Translations under genes and position numbers: made by a program
Shown: positions 6,528 through 16,300 of the stretch, piece after piece
How the letters are laid out: each line of letters starts with the position of its first letter
How positions within the stretch are numbered: position 1 is the stretch's first letter
DNA from: a virus
Length of the DNA stretch: 23,670 bases
Strand: one strand, 5' to 3'
IMG/VR virus record: IMGVR_UViG_3300001679_000072
Coordinates: 1 to 23,670 of that record
The notes under the pieces: generated by a model
What the model was told of the DNA's origin: nothing
Seen by the model: the letters and a program-made list of their open reading frames with translations, nothing else
The model's database searches: none

Positions 6528-7874
6528 GTGCCAGACGCGGACTTTTCAAAATATGGGAAACCATTTCAAGAGTCTCTAGCTTACCTGTTCTTGGAAGATC
6601 GTTCGTTCTCGGACCAGCTTGAGGAGGTACTCGATGTAGATTTCTTCGAGCTTAAATATCTTAGAGTCTTCACAGACCTGATCGTTAAGTATAAGGGTAA
6701 GTATAAGTCTCACCCAACGAAAGATATCATGACATCTCTTCTGCGATCTAGTTTAGACGAGGAGAACGAGGGTACACAAAAGCAAGTTAGAGATTTCTTC
6801 ATAAGATATGCCAGTAGAGATATCGAGGGGACAGCCTACATCAAAGAGACCTCCTTGGACTTCTGTAAGAAACAGAAGCTAAAAGAGGCAATTATAAAGT
6901 CAGTTGATCTCATTCAAAGCTCGTCTTATGATGAGATTAAAGGGCTGATCGACGCCGCGCTAAAATTAGGTCTTGATCAAGATCTCGGGCATGATTATAA
7001 GAAAGATTTTGAGGTTAGATACGAGTTTAAGGCGCGCAACCCCATCTCTACTGACTGGAAGTATATTGATAGAATCTGTAAGAATGGTTTAGGGAAGGGC
7101 GAACTTGGCGTTTGCATCGCCGCCACAGGAAGTGGCAAGAGCATGGCCCTCGTACACTTGGGTACCGCTGCTCTCAAAGCCGGCAAGAATGTAGTACATT
7201 ATACTATGGAGCTATCAGATAAAGTTATTGGGCTAAGGTATGACAGTTGCCTTAGCGGCGTTCCCTTGAATGATCTCCACGGCCTTAAAGATCAGGTTCA
7301 CGAGTCTTGTCTCGAAGTTAAAGGCGAATTATTTATTAAGGAGTATCCAACCAAATCTGCCAGCCCCCAAACACTGTCTAAGTCATTGGAAAAATTAACG
7401 AAATTGGGACACAAGGTTGATCTAATCATAGTAGATTACGCAGATCTCCTAAAGCCATCCTGTGCTTATCGTGAGAAAAGAAATGAATTAGAGTCTATTT
7501 ATGAAGATCTTAGAGCCATGGCACAAGAAAATGATTGCCCAATATGGACAGCTTCCCAAACTAATAGGTCCGGATTGAACGCAGAAGTAATTACTATGGA
7601 ATCTATCTCAGAAGCATTTAGCAAGTGTTTTGTAGCAGATTTTATTTTCTCGATATCCAGAACAGTCGAGGACAAAGCTAATAATACAGGAAGAATGTTC
7701 ATCGCTAAGAACAGGAACGGCCCAGACGGGCTGGTGTTCCCAATGTTTATTGACACATCAAAGGTCACGATGAAAGTGATGGAACAATCCCTAGAGACTC
7801 CAGCAGAAATAGAAAAGAACGCTGTTAAAAGACAGCATGAAAACTTGAAAGACAAGTACAAGAAATTTAGATAG
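6528..7874 (+). CDS. dnaB: Replicative DNA helicase, DnaB / T4 gp41 type
   Basis: The 448-residue protein has an N-terminal helical domain (about 1-150) and a C-terminal RecA-like motor. Walker A is AATGSGKS (198-205), the catalytic glutamate is in the TMELS motif (E228), Walker B is LIIVDYADLL (299-308, Asp 303), and the sensor/glutamine motif is TASQTNRSG (341-349, Gln 344). This is the standard set of hexameric fork helicases that unwind DNA 5' to 3' on the lagging strand and recruit primase. The start is GTG at 6528, placed by GGAGGA at 6519-6524; an ATG at 6517 is out of frame. The stop is ten bases before the ribonucleotide reductase. No primase or helicase loader is visible in the window. 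Length and motifs are normal for the family. Confidence 0.93.
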   Translation: MPDADFSKYGKPFQESLAYLFLEDRSFSDQLEEVLDVDFFELKYLRVFTDLIVKYKGKYKSHPTKDIMTSLLRSSLDEENEGTQKQVRDFFIRYASRDIEGTAYIKETSLDFCKKQKLKEAIIKSVDLIQSSSYDEIKGLIDAALKLGLDQDLGHDYKKDFEVRYEFKARNPISTDWKYIDRICKNGLGKGELGVCIAATGSGKSMALVHLGTAALKAGKNVVHYTMELSDKVIGLRYDSCLSGVPLNDLHGLKDQVHESCLEVKGELFIKEYPTKSASPQTLSKSLEKLTKLGHKVDLIIVDYADLLKPSCAYREKRNELESIYEDLRAMAQENDCPIWTASQTNRSGLNAEVITMESISEAFSKCFVADFIFSISRTVEDKANNTGRMFIAKNRNGPDGLVFPMFIDTSKVTMKVMEQSLETPAEIEKNAVKRQHENLKDKYKKFR

Positions 7875-7884
7875 GCGGGCGCAT

Positions 7885-10296
7885 ATGATATATACGAAAG
7901 AAGAAGTGGAAGAGAGCACACTAAATTACTTTGAAGGCGACGCGTTGGCTTCGAATGTATGGATTACCAAGTATTGTCTTAAGGACAAGTCCGGCAATTT
8001 TCTGGAAAAAAATCCTGATGACATGCATCATAGGCTCGCGAAGGAATTCAGCAGAGCAGAACAGAAGTTTAATGGTGAGGGAATGTTATCGGAAAGTGAG
8101 ATTTTCGGATACCTAAAAGATTTCAAGTATATTGTCCCCCAGGGATCACCGATGATGGGCATTGGAAACAGCTACGTAAATGTCTCCTTGTCAAACTGTG
8201 TTGTGGTAGCGCCCCCAGAAGATGACATATCCTCAATAATGAACACCGCTAAGGACTTGGCGAACTTATTCAAGCGCCGCTGCGGAGTCGGCCTGGACAT
8301 ATCTAAGCTGAGGCCAGAGGGGACATCTGTAAACAACTCTGCCGGCACAACTTCTGGAGCCTGGAGCTTCTCAGACCTATATTCGTATGTCTGCAGAATG
8401 ATCGGCCAGAACGGCAGGCGCGGCGCGCTTATGATCTCTATGGACATCCGACACCCTGACATTGAAAAGTTTGTCACAATGAAGTCTGACATGACGAAGG
8501 TAACAGGGGCAAATGTTTCAGTAAAGATCACAAATGAGTTTATGAAAGCGGTAGAGGACGATCAGGATTTTGAATTAAGATTCCCAGTAGACTCTGAGGA
8601 GCCTGCGATCAAAAGAACCGTCAAAGCTAAAGAGCTTTGGGACTTGATGGTCACAACAGCCACCACCACAGCAGAGCCCGGGCTACTAATGTGGGATAAC
8701 ATATGTGATTATTTACCGGCCAACGAGTACAAGAGTTTTAAAACAGAATGTGTGAACCCCTGCGCAGAGCTTCCTCTGTCTTCATATGATAGCTGTCGCC
8801 TGATCTCGATCAACTTAAAGAATTTTGTCAACAATCCCTTTGAGGACACTTCAGAGTTTGATTTTAAGAAATTTGATAAGGTAGTATCTGTGGCTATGAG
8901 AATGTCTGATGATTTGGTAGAGCTTGAGTTAGAAAAGCTTCAAAACATCAAGGCCGTATCAGACCAGCCAGAAGAGAAAGAGCTTTGGGAAAAGCTGTAC
9001 TCCACTTGCTCCAAGGGCAGGCGTACAGGCCTAGGCACCCACGGGCTAGCCGACGCCATAGCCAGACTCGGGTTGGCCTACGACTCGCCAGAAGCGGCAG
9101 GGGTGATAGACAAAATATACGAGATGCTCAAGATCTCTTCTTACAGTGAGAGCGTCAGGTTGGCCGAGACAAGAGGCGCTTTCCCAGAGTTTGATTGGGA
9201 CACGGAGAAGTCAAACAAGTATATCAAAGATCTGCCAAAATTTCTCCGGGACAAAATTTCTAGATTTGGCCGGCGTAATATATCGATTCTGACAAACGCA
9301 CCAACGGGCTCTGTATCTATTATGAGCAGAACTAGTTCGGGGTTAGAGCCAGTTTTCAGGAACTCTTATATCCGCCGTCGCAAGATGGACCATAATGAAA
9401 CTTCCGAGCCAGATTTTGTTGACGATCTCGGAGACCGATGGAGAGAGTTTGAAGTCCATCATCATAATGTACGAGAATATCTAGAATTGATGAAAACCGA
9501 CAAAGTACCAGATTTTTTCGTGGAAAGCGACAATATTAACTGGATGGAGAGAATTAATCTCCAGTCGGTCATTCAGCGACATATAGACCACTCCATATCA
9601 TCGACTATTAACCTCCCTAAAGGCACGAAGCCCTCTGTGGTAGGTGAGTTATACTTCGAGGGCTGGAAAGCCGGCCTGAAGGGCATTACGGTGTATGTGG
9701 ACGGCTCTCGGACCGGGGTGTTGGTAACAAAGGGCAGTAAATCCAAAGGGTTCTCTCAAAGAGACGCTCCAAAGCGCCCAGAAGAGTTGAGATGCGAGAT
9801 CCACAGGCCCACTATTAGAGGAGAAGAGTGGACAATTCTCGTCGGCCATATGAATAACTCCCCTTATGAGATCATGGGAGGCCTTTCAACTCTAATAGAG
9901 ATTCCCAAGAAGTATGACAGAGGGGCTATTATTAAGCACCCAAGAAGATCTACCAACAGTGTGTACGATCTCAAGTTTGGCGAGGACGGAGAAGAGGTTG
10001 TCATTAAGAATATTGTAAAGGTATTCGACAATCCAAATCATTCTGTATTTACTAGGATGATTTCTCTTGCATTGAGACACGGTTCTGGTGTACAATACGT
10101 AGTAGAACAACTTCAGAAAGATAAAGACAGTGATATGTTTAGTTTTTCTAAAGTTGTTGCGAGAGTATTGAAGAAGTACATTAAAGATGGCATTAAAGCC
10201 TCAGACAGAACTTGCCCAGAGTGTAAACAAGAAGGGCTAATATATATTGACGGCTGTGCAACCTGTACAAGCTGTGGATATGCGAAATGTGGATGA
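7885..10296 (+). CDS. nrdJ: Class II (adenosylcobalamin-dependent) ribonucleotide reductase
   Basis: This 803-residue enzyme reduces ribonucleotides to deoxyribonucleotides using coenzyme B12, feeding phage DNA synthesis. The radical-site signature NPCAELPLSSYDSC gives N291, C293, E295 and the redox cysteine C304; the partner cysteine is C105 in SLSNCVVV. NAPTGSVSIM with SSGLEPVF is the conserved substrate-phosphate block near residue 471. The last 28 residues hold six cysteines (777, 780, 791, 794, 797, 802) in the zinc-ribbon tail typical of NrdJ, which shuttles reducing equivalents. The region before the tail, starting around RPTIRGEEWTILVG, is also characteristic of the B12-dependent class and has no counterpart in class I enzymes. 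It is oxygen independent, suiting varied host conditions, but depends on host cobalamin. It follows the helicase gene directly. Confidence 0.95.
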   Translation: MIYTKEEVEESTLNYFEGDALASNVWITKYCLKDKSGNFLEKNPDDMHHRLAKEFSRAEQKFNGEGMLSESEIFGYLKDFKYIVPQGSPMMGIGNSYVNVSLSNCVVVAPPEDDISSIMNTAKDLANLFKRRCGVGLDISKLRPEGTSVNNSAGTTSGAWSFSDLYSYVCRMIGQNGRRGALMISMDIRHPDIEKFVTMKSDMTKVTGANVSVKITNEFMKAVEDDQDFELRFPVDSEEPAIKRTVKAKELWDLMVTTATTTAEPGLLMWDNICDYLPANEYKSFKTECVNPCAELPLSSYDSCRLISINLKNFVNNPFEDTSEFDFKKFDKVVSVAMRMSDDLVELELEKLQNIKAVSDQPEEKELWEKLYSTCSKGRRTGLGTHGLADAIARLGLAYDSPEAAGVIDKIYEMLKISSYSESVRLAETRGAFPEFDWDTEKSNKYIKDLPKFLRDKISRFGRRNISILTNAPTGSVSIMSRTSSGLEPVFRNSYIRRRKMDHNETSEPDFVDDLGDRWREFEVHHHNVREYLELMKTDKVPDFFVESDNINWMERINLQSVIQRHIDHSISSTINLPKGTKPSVVGELYFEGWKAGLKGITVYVDGSRTGVLVTKGSKSKGFSQRDAPKRPEELRCEIHRPTIRGEEWTILVGHMNNSPYEIMGGLSTLIEIPKKYDRGAIIKHPRRSTNSVYDLKFGEDGEEVVIKNIVKVFDNPNHSVFTRMISLALRHGSGVQYVVEQLQKDKDSDMFSFSKVVARVLKKYIKDGIKASDRTCPECKQEGLIYIDGCATCTSCGYAKCG

Positions 10297-10309
10297 AAAA
10301 GGAGTATTT

Positions 10310-10561
10310 ATGTCAACCACCGATAAGACAAAGCAAGAGTATATAGTAGAGTTTATTAAGTCATTTGACGCGAACGAAACTGCCATGGAGCCGTTTAAGG
10401 AGCATCGAAAGGATTTAAGGAAGAATTATATTGAGAATGGATTTCTTTCGAGAGAAGAAGTAAAATTTGCGGTAAAAGCATACCGCATGTTAAAATCCGA
10501 TGATGATTATGATACATTTAGTGACATCTACGACAAACTATCCAAATCCCTAGGAAGGTAA
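10310..10561 (+). CDS. Small charged helical protein, unknown function
   Basis: I place the start at ATG 10310, eight bases after the GGAG of AAAAAGGAGTATTT; a longer in-frame reading from 10247 would overlap the reductase's zinc tail and has no ribosome binding site. The product is 83 residues, rich in Lys, Glu and Asp, and predicted entirely helical. Its central segment EHRKDLRKNYIENGFLSREE followed by VKFAVKAYRML suggests two amphipathic helices joined by a turn, compatible with a small nucleic-acid-binding or coiled-coil protein. I do not recognise an assigned family, though look-alikes are, from memory, common in uncultured marine phages. It is likely cotranscribed with nrdJ and the co-chaperonin that follows. 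Confidence 0.72.
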   Translation: MSTTDKTKQEYIVEFIKSFDANETAMEPFKEHRKDLRKNYIENGFLSREEVKFAVKAYRMLKSDDDYDTFSDIYDKLSKSLGR

Positions 10562-10568
10562 TTATATT

Positions 10569-10853
10569 ATGAATGTGTTTCCAGTTAATAAGATGATCTT
10601 AGTTGAACTTTCTGAAGAGGAGCAGGAGGTTACTAACGATACAATATTGCTCCCCACGGGCTATAAGCCAACAAGTCAGCATACTGCCGGCTTTATATTA
10701 GACGTTTCAGAGGATTGTGATTCTGATTTGTCAGTAGGAGATGAAATTATTTTTGATAGTACCATGGTCCAAGAAGTATCCGCGCACGGAGAAACCCATT
10801 ATCTATTGAAAGAGAATTTCGTCCTCTGCGTTTTGGAAGAGGAAGATGACTAA
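10569..10853 (+). CDS. Co-chaperonin, GroES/Cpn10-like (T4 gp31 role)
   Basis: The 94-residue protein matches the Cpn10 layout: an N-terminal PVNKMILVEL strand corresponding to PLHDRVLVK, then ILLPTGYKPTSQHTAG (26-41), which occupies the place of the mobile loop that touches GroEL, then GFILDVSEDC and the conserved VGDEIIFDS (56-64), and a final strand ENFVLCVLEEED equal to EEDILAVLE. The domain would cap the host chaperonin so that large capsid proteins fold, as T4 gp31 does. The mobile loop is not GroES-like in sequence, and identity is low, so this is a divergent member. Immediate neighbours are an unknown small protein and the lysozyme, whose ATG follows the stop with no gap. Confidence 0.75.
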   Translation: MNVFPVNKMILVELSEEEQEVTNDTILLPTGYKPTSQHTAGFILDVSEDCDSDLSVGDEIIFDSTMVQEVSAHGETHYLLKENFVLCVLEEEDD

Positions 10854-11450
10854 ATGACTTATTTTCTTATAGGCCTCCTGTCCTCTCCGCTATTGTGCGA
10901 TGTAGGAAGCTACTGTGAGACTTCAGATATCTATGATCTCTTGTACGAAGAATCCTTGTACAGTTGCCACAACGCAAAGGACGTTGAAAAAACTGATACT
11001 GAGATTCTAGACATGCTGATAAAGGTCGAGAAGGAGTATGATGTCCCTTGCGAACTGAAGGGCATGCTTTTATCAGCCGCATGTAGTGAGTCTGGATACA
11101 ATCCCCTCGCAAAGGGAGATAGAAAATTCAGTAAGAAGAGAAAAGCACTAGCTATTGGTATCTTGCAGATGTGGCCATGGTGGGAGAGCAAAAGATACGG
11201 ATATGGTATCGATCGCACCAATCCAGAGCAAGCAGCGCGAGCTTGGATGGACCACATTGTAAGGACGATCCCGAAAGTTGTAAAGAAGTGTAAGTACAAG
11301 ACTCAAGAGAAGATCTGGGTAGCGGCCTGGGTTACTGCAATCCGCGCTCCAAAAAAAGAGGGCAGATGTAGACAGACCCCCAAGCACTTAAGATTGTTGA
11401 AGAAGTGGCGCAAAAGCATAGAAGAGAATTGTAATACTATAGGGTGTTAG
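10854..11450 (+). CDS. Exported lysozyme-like protein, SLT transglycosylase fold
   Basis: The 198-residue protein has a lytic-transglycosylase-like core: catalytic Glu 79 in LLSAACSESGYNPLA (72-86), then ALAIGILQMWPWW (98-110), which matches the SLT GLMQ motif, and NPEQAARAWMDHI (123-135), matching the family NPxxNIxxGxxYL region. It should cleave peptidoglycan glycan strands during entry or lysis. The first 15 residues are hydrophobic (TYFLIGLLSSPLLC), a short signal or membrane anchor without the usual basic start; Cys 15 could be a lipid site but the lipobox is poor. Nine cysteines in the chain suggest disulfides outside the cytoplasm. Start ATG abuts the co-chaperonin stop. A second cell-wall enzyme, an amidase, is encoded at 21956, so this one may be a virion-associated or different-stage enzyme. 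Confidence 0.75.
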   Translation: MTYFLIGLLSSPLLCDVGSYCETSDIYDLLYEESLYSCHNAKDVEKTDTEILDMLIKVEKEYDVPCELKGMLLSAACSESGYNPLAKGDRKFSKKRKALAIGILQMWPWWESKRYGYGIDRTNPEQAARAWMDHIVRTIPKVVKKCKYKTQEKIWVAAWVTAIRAPKKEGRCRQTPKHLRLLKKWRKSIEENCNTIGC

Positions 11451-11451
11451 G

Positions 11452-12255
11452 GTGAAGGAGCATACTTACTATTATGAACAAATTGTTATTGGGAGTGATT
11501 TAAATGCTGTCTTATACGCATACAAAACGAATAGTATTTTCATCAACAACTCTGTGGATCGCATATTTCCTTTCGACGAAATTGGGTTTAGCCTTGATCT
11601 GGGGACTACGATACTAGGCCCCGAAGAGTCTCAAAGAGAAGTATTCAATTCGCTGGCCTATGACTTGTCAATGTACGGGCAGGCGCCTTTTTCTGGTATA
11701 GCAGAGGGCCTACGAGTTAAAGCAGATGATAATGAGTTAAGAGTAATCACCAAAAATGGTTATGCTAGTACATGCAAGTATAACAACTTAAGAGTGTTTG
11801 ACTCAAATATGATCACAGGCCTTCCATTTGACGAAGGAAGTGAGATAATTCATTATAGAGTACTTGATTGGTTTAACGTCCGGTCAGGAGCGAAACACGA
11901 GCACGACTACTTGTACAGTGATGATAACTTTTGCAAAAAGATACATTTTTATCTTTCCAGAAGAATCGATGGCAACAAGTCCAAAAAAGATTTAGTATCA
12001 GAATCTATCGTGAGTAAGAGGAACATTAATAACGTTGATTATTCAGACACGATCGCCAGGTTGAAAACAGTGTCTATGATGAAGGAAGCCGGAATCAAGG
12101 GAACTGGAAACGGAGTGGGAAAGTTTTTGCCAATTAAGCTTGAGTTATCTAAAAGAGAAAAATTACCAATAATATCAAATAATTATATGGAATGCGGCAA
12201 TATTGTATTTGACAATAGAAGCGCGAAAACTCTAATAGAGAAAAATGTCCTATAA
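11452..12255 (+). CDS. Unknown protein with N-terminal Rossmann-like motif
   Basis: GTG at 11452 is chosen because AGGG lies seven bases upstream and the protein's first strand follows at once. The first 33 residues, QIVIGSDLNAVLYAYKTNSIFINN (10-33), look like a beta-alpha-beta dinucleotide-binding unit in which the GxGxxG of FAD/NAD proteins is reduced to GSDLNA. The remaining 230 residues hold no motif I can name; there is a histidine-rich spot (AKHEHDYLY, near 147) and a lysine-rich tail. Length is 267 residues. Its end overlaps the next gene by 11 bases, and that next gene overlaps a membrane-protein gene, so the three are translationally linked. It could be an oxidoreductase-like remnant or an unrelated Rossmann protein. 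Gene reality is well supported, function is not. Confidence 0.68.
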   Translation: MKEHTYYYEQIVIGSDLNAVLYAYKTNSIFINNSVDRIFPFDEIGFSLDLGTTILGPEESQREVFNSLAYDLSMYGQAPFSGIAEGLRVKADDNELRVITKNGYASTCKYNNLRVFDSNMITGLPFDEGSEIIHYRVLDWFNVRSGAKHEHDYLYSDDNFCKKIHFYLSRRIDGNKSKKDLVSESIVSKRNINNVDYSDTIARLKTVSMMKEAGIKGTGNGVGKFLPIKLELSKREKLPIISNNYMECGNIVFDNRSAKTLIEKNVL

Positions 12256-13075
12256 CTTTCATTTAGCCGGTATAGTTCCCGTCGCCGGCCAACCATTAGA
12301 TTTTAATCTCCCATGGCACGATAGCCTCATGCCCCTGTCAAATAACTATCTGGCAATTGAGAGAGCGGTACTTGAGTGCGCATACGCGGGATGCGAGACT
12401 ATTTGGATTGTGTGTAATGATGATATGCAACCTCTGATCCGGCACGTCTTGGGAGACTATATACAGGATCCCGTCTGGTCATTCAGAGCTTTTGACAAGA
12501 ACGTAGTGGACAGCCTGAAGCCGATACCGATATACTATGTCCCTATCCACCCTATGGATCGAAGAAAAAGAGACAGCCTTGGTTGGAGCGTACTTTATGG
12601 ATCTTATACAGCTTGGAAGATCTCAAAAGGAATGAGCAAGTGGATGGCTCCCAAAAGATTCTATGTAGCATTTCCATACGGAATTTATAAAACTTGGTTT
12701 TTGCGAGAGAACAGAAGAAAGATATCCTCAGAGAACAAGTTTGTGCTAAGGCACGAAGGAAAGACAATAAAAGACGGCGCATACCTAGGGTTTACTTACA
12801 CCTTTGAGGAAAGCAAAGAGTTGAGCAGATTGATTTGGAGCAAGTCCAGATCATACAGCACCCATGACGCTACTAATTTTTCGTTGCAAGAAGTATTTGA
12901 AGATCTAAATATAGATGATAGTTTGATAGTAGAGCCGGAAGAATATTGGGAGATTGATAGCTGGCAATCTTATAGCGAAAACATTAAAGAGATAGCAGAG
13001 AACTTTAAAAGGCCTTCAGAATATGTACTGAAGTACAGAGAGTGGATTGGAATAGGAAATGAAGTTGATGATTAA
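12245..13075 (+). CDS. Nucleotidyltransferase-like (GT-A/MobA fold) protein
   Basis: The 276-residue protein starts like a sugar-nucleotidyltransferase: AGIVPVAGQ (8-16), a stretch LSNNYLAIERAVLECAYAGC (31-50), and IWIVCNDDMQPLIRHVLGDY (53-72), the pattern of the first Rossmann half where NTP and sugar phosphate bind. The classical glycine-rich GxGTRxxP signature is not intact; VPVAGQPLDFNLPWHD replaces it. The middle segment contains IPIYYVPIHPMDRRKRDSLGW (97-118), with a basic patch. I infer a nucleotidyltransferase-type fold with unknown substrate. It overlaps its upstream neighbour by 11 bases and the DUF6356-like membrane gene by 8 bases from my chosen start. A role in surface glycan, cell-wall or nucleotide modification is possible and untested. 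Confidence 0.7.
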   Translation: MSYNFHLAGIVPVAGQPLDFNLPWHDSLMPLSNNYLAIERAVLECAYAGCETIWIVCNDDMQPLIRHVLGDYIQDPVWSFRAFDKNVVDSLKPIPIYYVPIHPMDRRKRDSLGWSVLYGSYTAWKISKGMSKWMAPKRFYVAFPYGIYKTWFLRENRRKISSENKFVLRHEGKTIKDGAYLGFTYTFEESKELSRLIWSKSRSYSTHDATNFSLQEVFEDLNIDDSLIVEPEEYWEIDSWQSYSENIKEIAENFKRPSEYVLKYREWIGIGNEVDD

Positions 13076-13301
13076 AGAGATATGTGACTCCGCTTCGGGA
13101 CATCTAAGATCCGAAGGTATGACGTACCCACAACACCTTGTGTATGCCTTAAGCCTCGCCGCTAGGCTATCTATATCTGCCATCTGCCTGACTGTTCATT
13201 CTGTTCTACCATTTATCAGCCCGCCGATCGGATATGATATGGAAAGCTTGAAGAACATTTTAAACGAAGAGTGGTCCAAAAGAGTGGATAAAAGTTCTTG
13301 A
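13068..13301 (+). CDS. Small membrane protein, DUF6356-like
   Basis: I prefer the ATG at 13068 because AGGA at 13054-13057 is 10 bases upstream; an ATG at 13059 would be almost on top of it. The product is 77 residues. GMTYPQHLVYALSLAARLSI and the following AICLTVHSVLPFISPPIG stretch (about residues 17-52) form one or two membrane-spanning segments with the H-x5-P arrangement (VHSVLPF) that I associate with the short DUF6356 family of alphaproteobacterial and phage proteins. The tail is soluble and charged. It overlaps the nucleotidyltransferase-like gene and ends just before the dnaE promoter, which makes it the last gene of the 11452-13301 cluster. Holin activity is conceivable, since cell-wall enzyme genes are near, but no evidence separates this from other membrane roles. 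Confidence 0.65.
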   Translation: MIKEICDSASGHLRSEGMTYPQHLVYALSLAARLSISAICLTVHSVLPFISPPIGYDMESLKNILNEEWSKRVDKSS

Positions 13302-13326
13302 CTTTCTGAGCTAGTTGTTATACTAT
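13298..13326 (+). promoter_or_regulatory. Sigma-70-type promoter for dnaE
   Basis: TTGACT (13298-13303) and TACTAT (13321-13326) lie 17 bases apart in the 50-base gap before dnaE. The -35 overlaps the stop of the preceding gene. The -10 is identical to that of the SSB promoter. The AAGGAG ribosome binding site follows at 13340-13345. Confidence 0.78.
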
Positions 13327-13351
13327 AGTCATACACTTCAAGGAGATTTGT

Positions 13352-16300
13352 ATGACCGAGCGAACCAAGAGTTCTATTCCCTTTGTTGGCCTTCACGCAC
13401 ATAGCGTCGCCGGCTCACCTTTTGATGGCTACGGTTATCCGAGCGAGCACATGGACTTCGCTTATTCAAATGGGGCTGATGCCCTGGCTTTGACCGATCA
13501 CGGGAATATGAATGGGTTCTCTCACCAGATGATCCACCTCAAGAAGATGAAGGAAGACGGAAGAGAGTTCAAGGCCATCTTCGGCGTTGAAGCATATTTT
13601 ACCCCGTCAATAAAAGAGTGGAAGGAAGCATATGAAAAAGCGAAAGTTGATAAAAAGGCTGCGAAAGCCCTTGAGAAAGACGACGGAAAGATGTCGATTG
13701 AGAACGAGGGGGACTCCAAAGCGGCAACCGACAATATTCTTAGAAGAAGGCGCCATCTTATCCTCATTGCGCAAAATCAAACAGGACTCAATAACATTTT
13801 CAAGATGGTGTCAGAGTCGTATCAAGGGGATAACTACTATAGATACCCTAGAATGGATTACGAACTACTTGACAAGTATAGCGAAGGAGTTATTGCCGCC
13901 TCAGCATGCCTCGGTGGAATCTACGCAGGAAACTACTGGGAGAACAAAGATGAGGGCGAAGAGGCAATCCTCCAGGCGATGAGAAAAACAACCGAGCAAA
14001 TGATGGCCATCTTTGATGACCGCTGGCTCGGTGAGCTTCAATGGAACAGTGTCCCAGAGCAGCACAAGATCAACAAGTACATCATACAGCTCTCAAGAGA
14101 GTATGGTTTCAAGATGATCTCCACTGCCGATAGCCATTACCCGACTCCAGATGCTTGGGTCCATAGAGAGATGTACAAGCGCTTAGGTTGGCTTGGCAAG
14201 TCTTCCCGTCCAGAGTATATGTCCAATGAGTTGCCAACTTCTGTTGAGGAGATCGGCTATGAGTTGTACCCCAAGAACGGGGATCAAATGTGGGAGAGCT
14301 ATAAGGCTTATTCTAAAGAGTGTGAAGTGGAGTACGATGATAGCATTGTAAAAGAAACCATAACAAACACTCATTGGATCGCTCACGAGCTTATTGAGGA
14401 CTTTGTACCGGACACAGAAGTAAGACTACCGAACTTTGTTGTCCCTCCAGACTCCACTGCTGATGAAGCCCTCCACAAGTTTGCGCTTGAGGGCATGAAG
14501 TCAATGGGCTTGATCCACCGGAAGGAGTACACCGACAGGCTGACAACGGAGTTGGATGTAATTTCAGATCGAGGATTCAGCAAGTACTTCCTTACAATGA
14601 AAGCGGTTGCAGATAAGTCGAATGAAGTAATGCTAACAGGCCCGGGCCGCGGGTCTGCCGCTGGCTCGCTCGTCGCCTACGTTTTGAAGATCACACAGGT
14701 GGATCCGATCAAGCACGGCCTCCTGTTCGAGAGGTTCTTGCGCAAAGATGCAACCGACTATCCAGACATCGACTTCGACGTTAGTGATCCAATGGAGATC
14801 AAAGAACTTATGATGAAGGAGTGGGGCAGAACAACTGTTGTTCCAATCTCAAACTATAATACACTGCAGCTTCGTTCACTGATCAAGGATATTGGAAAGT
14901 TCTATGACGTTCCGTTCACTGAAGTGAACGCAGTTACTTCGCGAATGATCCACGAGGCAACACCAGCCGCTAAAAAGAAGCACAATATCAAAACTGGCGT
15001 GTATGTTCCTACTTTTGAGGAGGTGATAGAGTTCTCGCCAACCCTTCAGATGTTCTTCGTTAAATATCCAGACATCAAGACTCATGTTGAGGCTTTATAT
15101 GGACAGGTCCGTTCCGTCAGTCGCCACGCCGGCGGAGTAGTCATCGGCGAGAATCTAGATCGTCATATGCCCCTTGTTCAAAGCGGCGGAGTCCTTCAAA
15201 CCCCATGGGCAGAAGGTCAGAATGTTCGTCACCTTGAACCCCTCGGTTTCATTAAGTTTGATGTTCTCGGGCTCTCGACACTTCGCATGATCGAAGGCGC
15301 CGTTGGCCATATCCTTAAGCGACATCACAATATTAATGAGCCAACTTACAAGCAGATTAGAGAGTTCTATGATAATCACTTACATCCAGACATTATGGAC
15401 TTCAACGACAAAGAGGTTTATAAGAATATTTTCCAAGAAGGAAAGTTTGCTGGAGTTTTTCAGTTCACTCAAAAGGGCGCGCAAGGTTTCTGCAAAAGAG
15501 CACAGCCTAACAACCTTATTGATCTCTCTGCTATTACGAGTATCTATCGTCCAGGCCCTCTTGGTGCTAACGTTGATAAGTCTTATGTAAAGGCAAAGAA
15601 AGACCCGTCAAGCATCCATTATGTACACCCTATAGTAGAACAGGTCACAAGAGAGACGTTCGGGTTCCTAATTTTCCAGGAGCAGATCGCTTTGCTGGCT
15701 CACAAGCTTGGGAAGAATATCTCTCTTGATGAGGCGAACTTGCTACGAAAACTTCTTACGAAGAAAGGAACAGGCAAGGGCGCGTCAGAAAAGCGCAAGA
15801 TTGAGATCAAGTTTCTTGACGGGTGTAAAGAAAAGGGTATTGATAACGCGACTGCTCGCCAACTTTGGCAAACTTTTGAGTACTTTTCGGGATATGGTTT
15901 CAACAAATCGCATGCTGTCTCTTACTCGATGTTATCTTACCAGTGTGCTTGGTTGCTGAATTACTATCCGGCAGAGTGGATGGCGGCCTTTCTTGACAAA
16001 GAGCCCGAGAATAAGAAAGAAGAAGCAATTAATATTGCCAAACAGGCCGGTTTCAGTATCAGATCACTTGACGTGAATACTTCCGGTACCCAATGGGAGA
16101 TCAACGAGAATGGGGATACCCTCATCCAGCCGCTAACCTCGATCAAGGGGTTAGGAGATGCAGCCGTTACTCAACTTTTGGACAACAGGCCATTTAATAC
16201 TCCAGAGGATTTCCTGTTCAACGAGAACATTATATATTCCAAGTTGAATAAGAAGGCCCTAGATGTTCTGTGTCGCTCCGGTGCTATGGATGAGTTGATT

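Noticed and set aside
13632-15959. Alternative + strand frames inside dnaE (13632, 15303, 15708)
   Set aside because: They are out of frame with strong DnaE motifs and lack ribosome binding sites.
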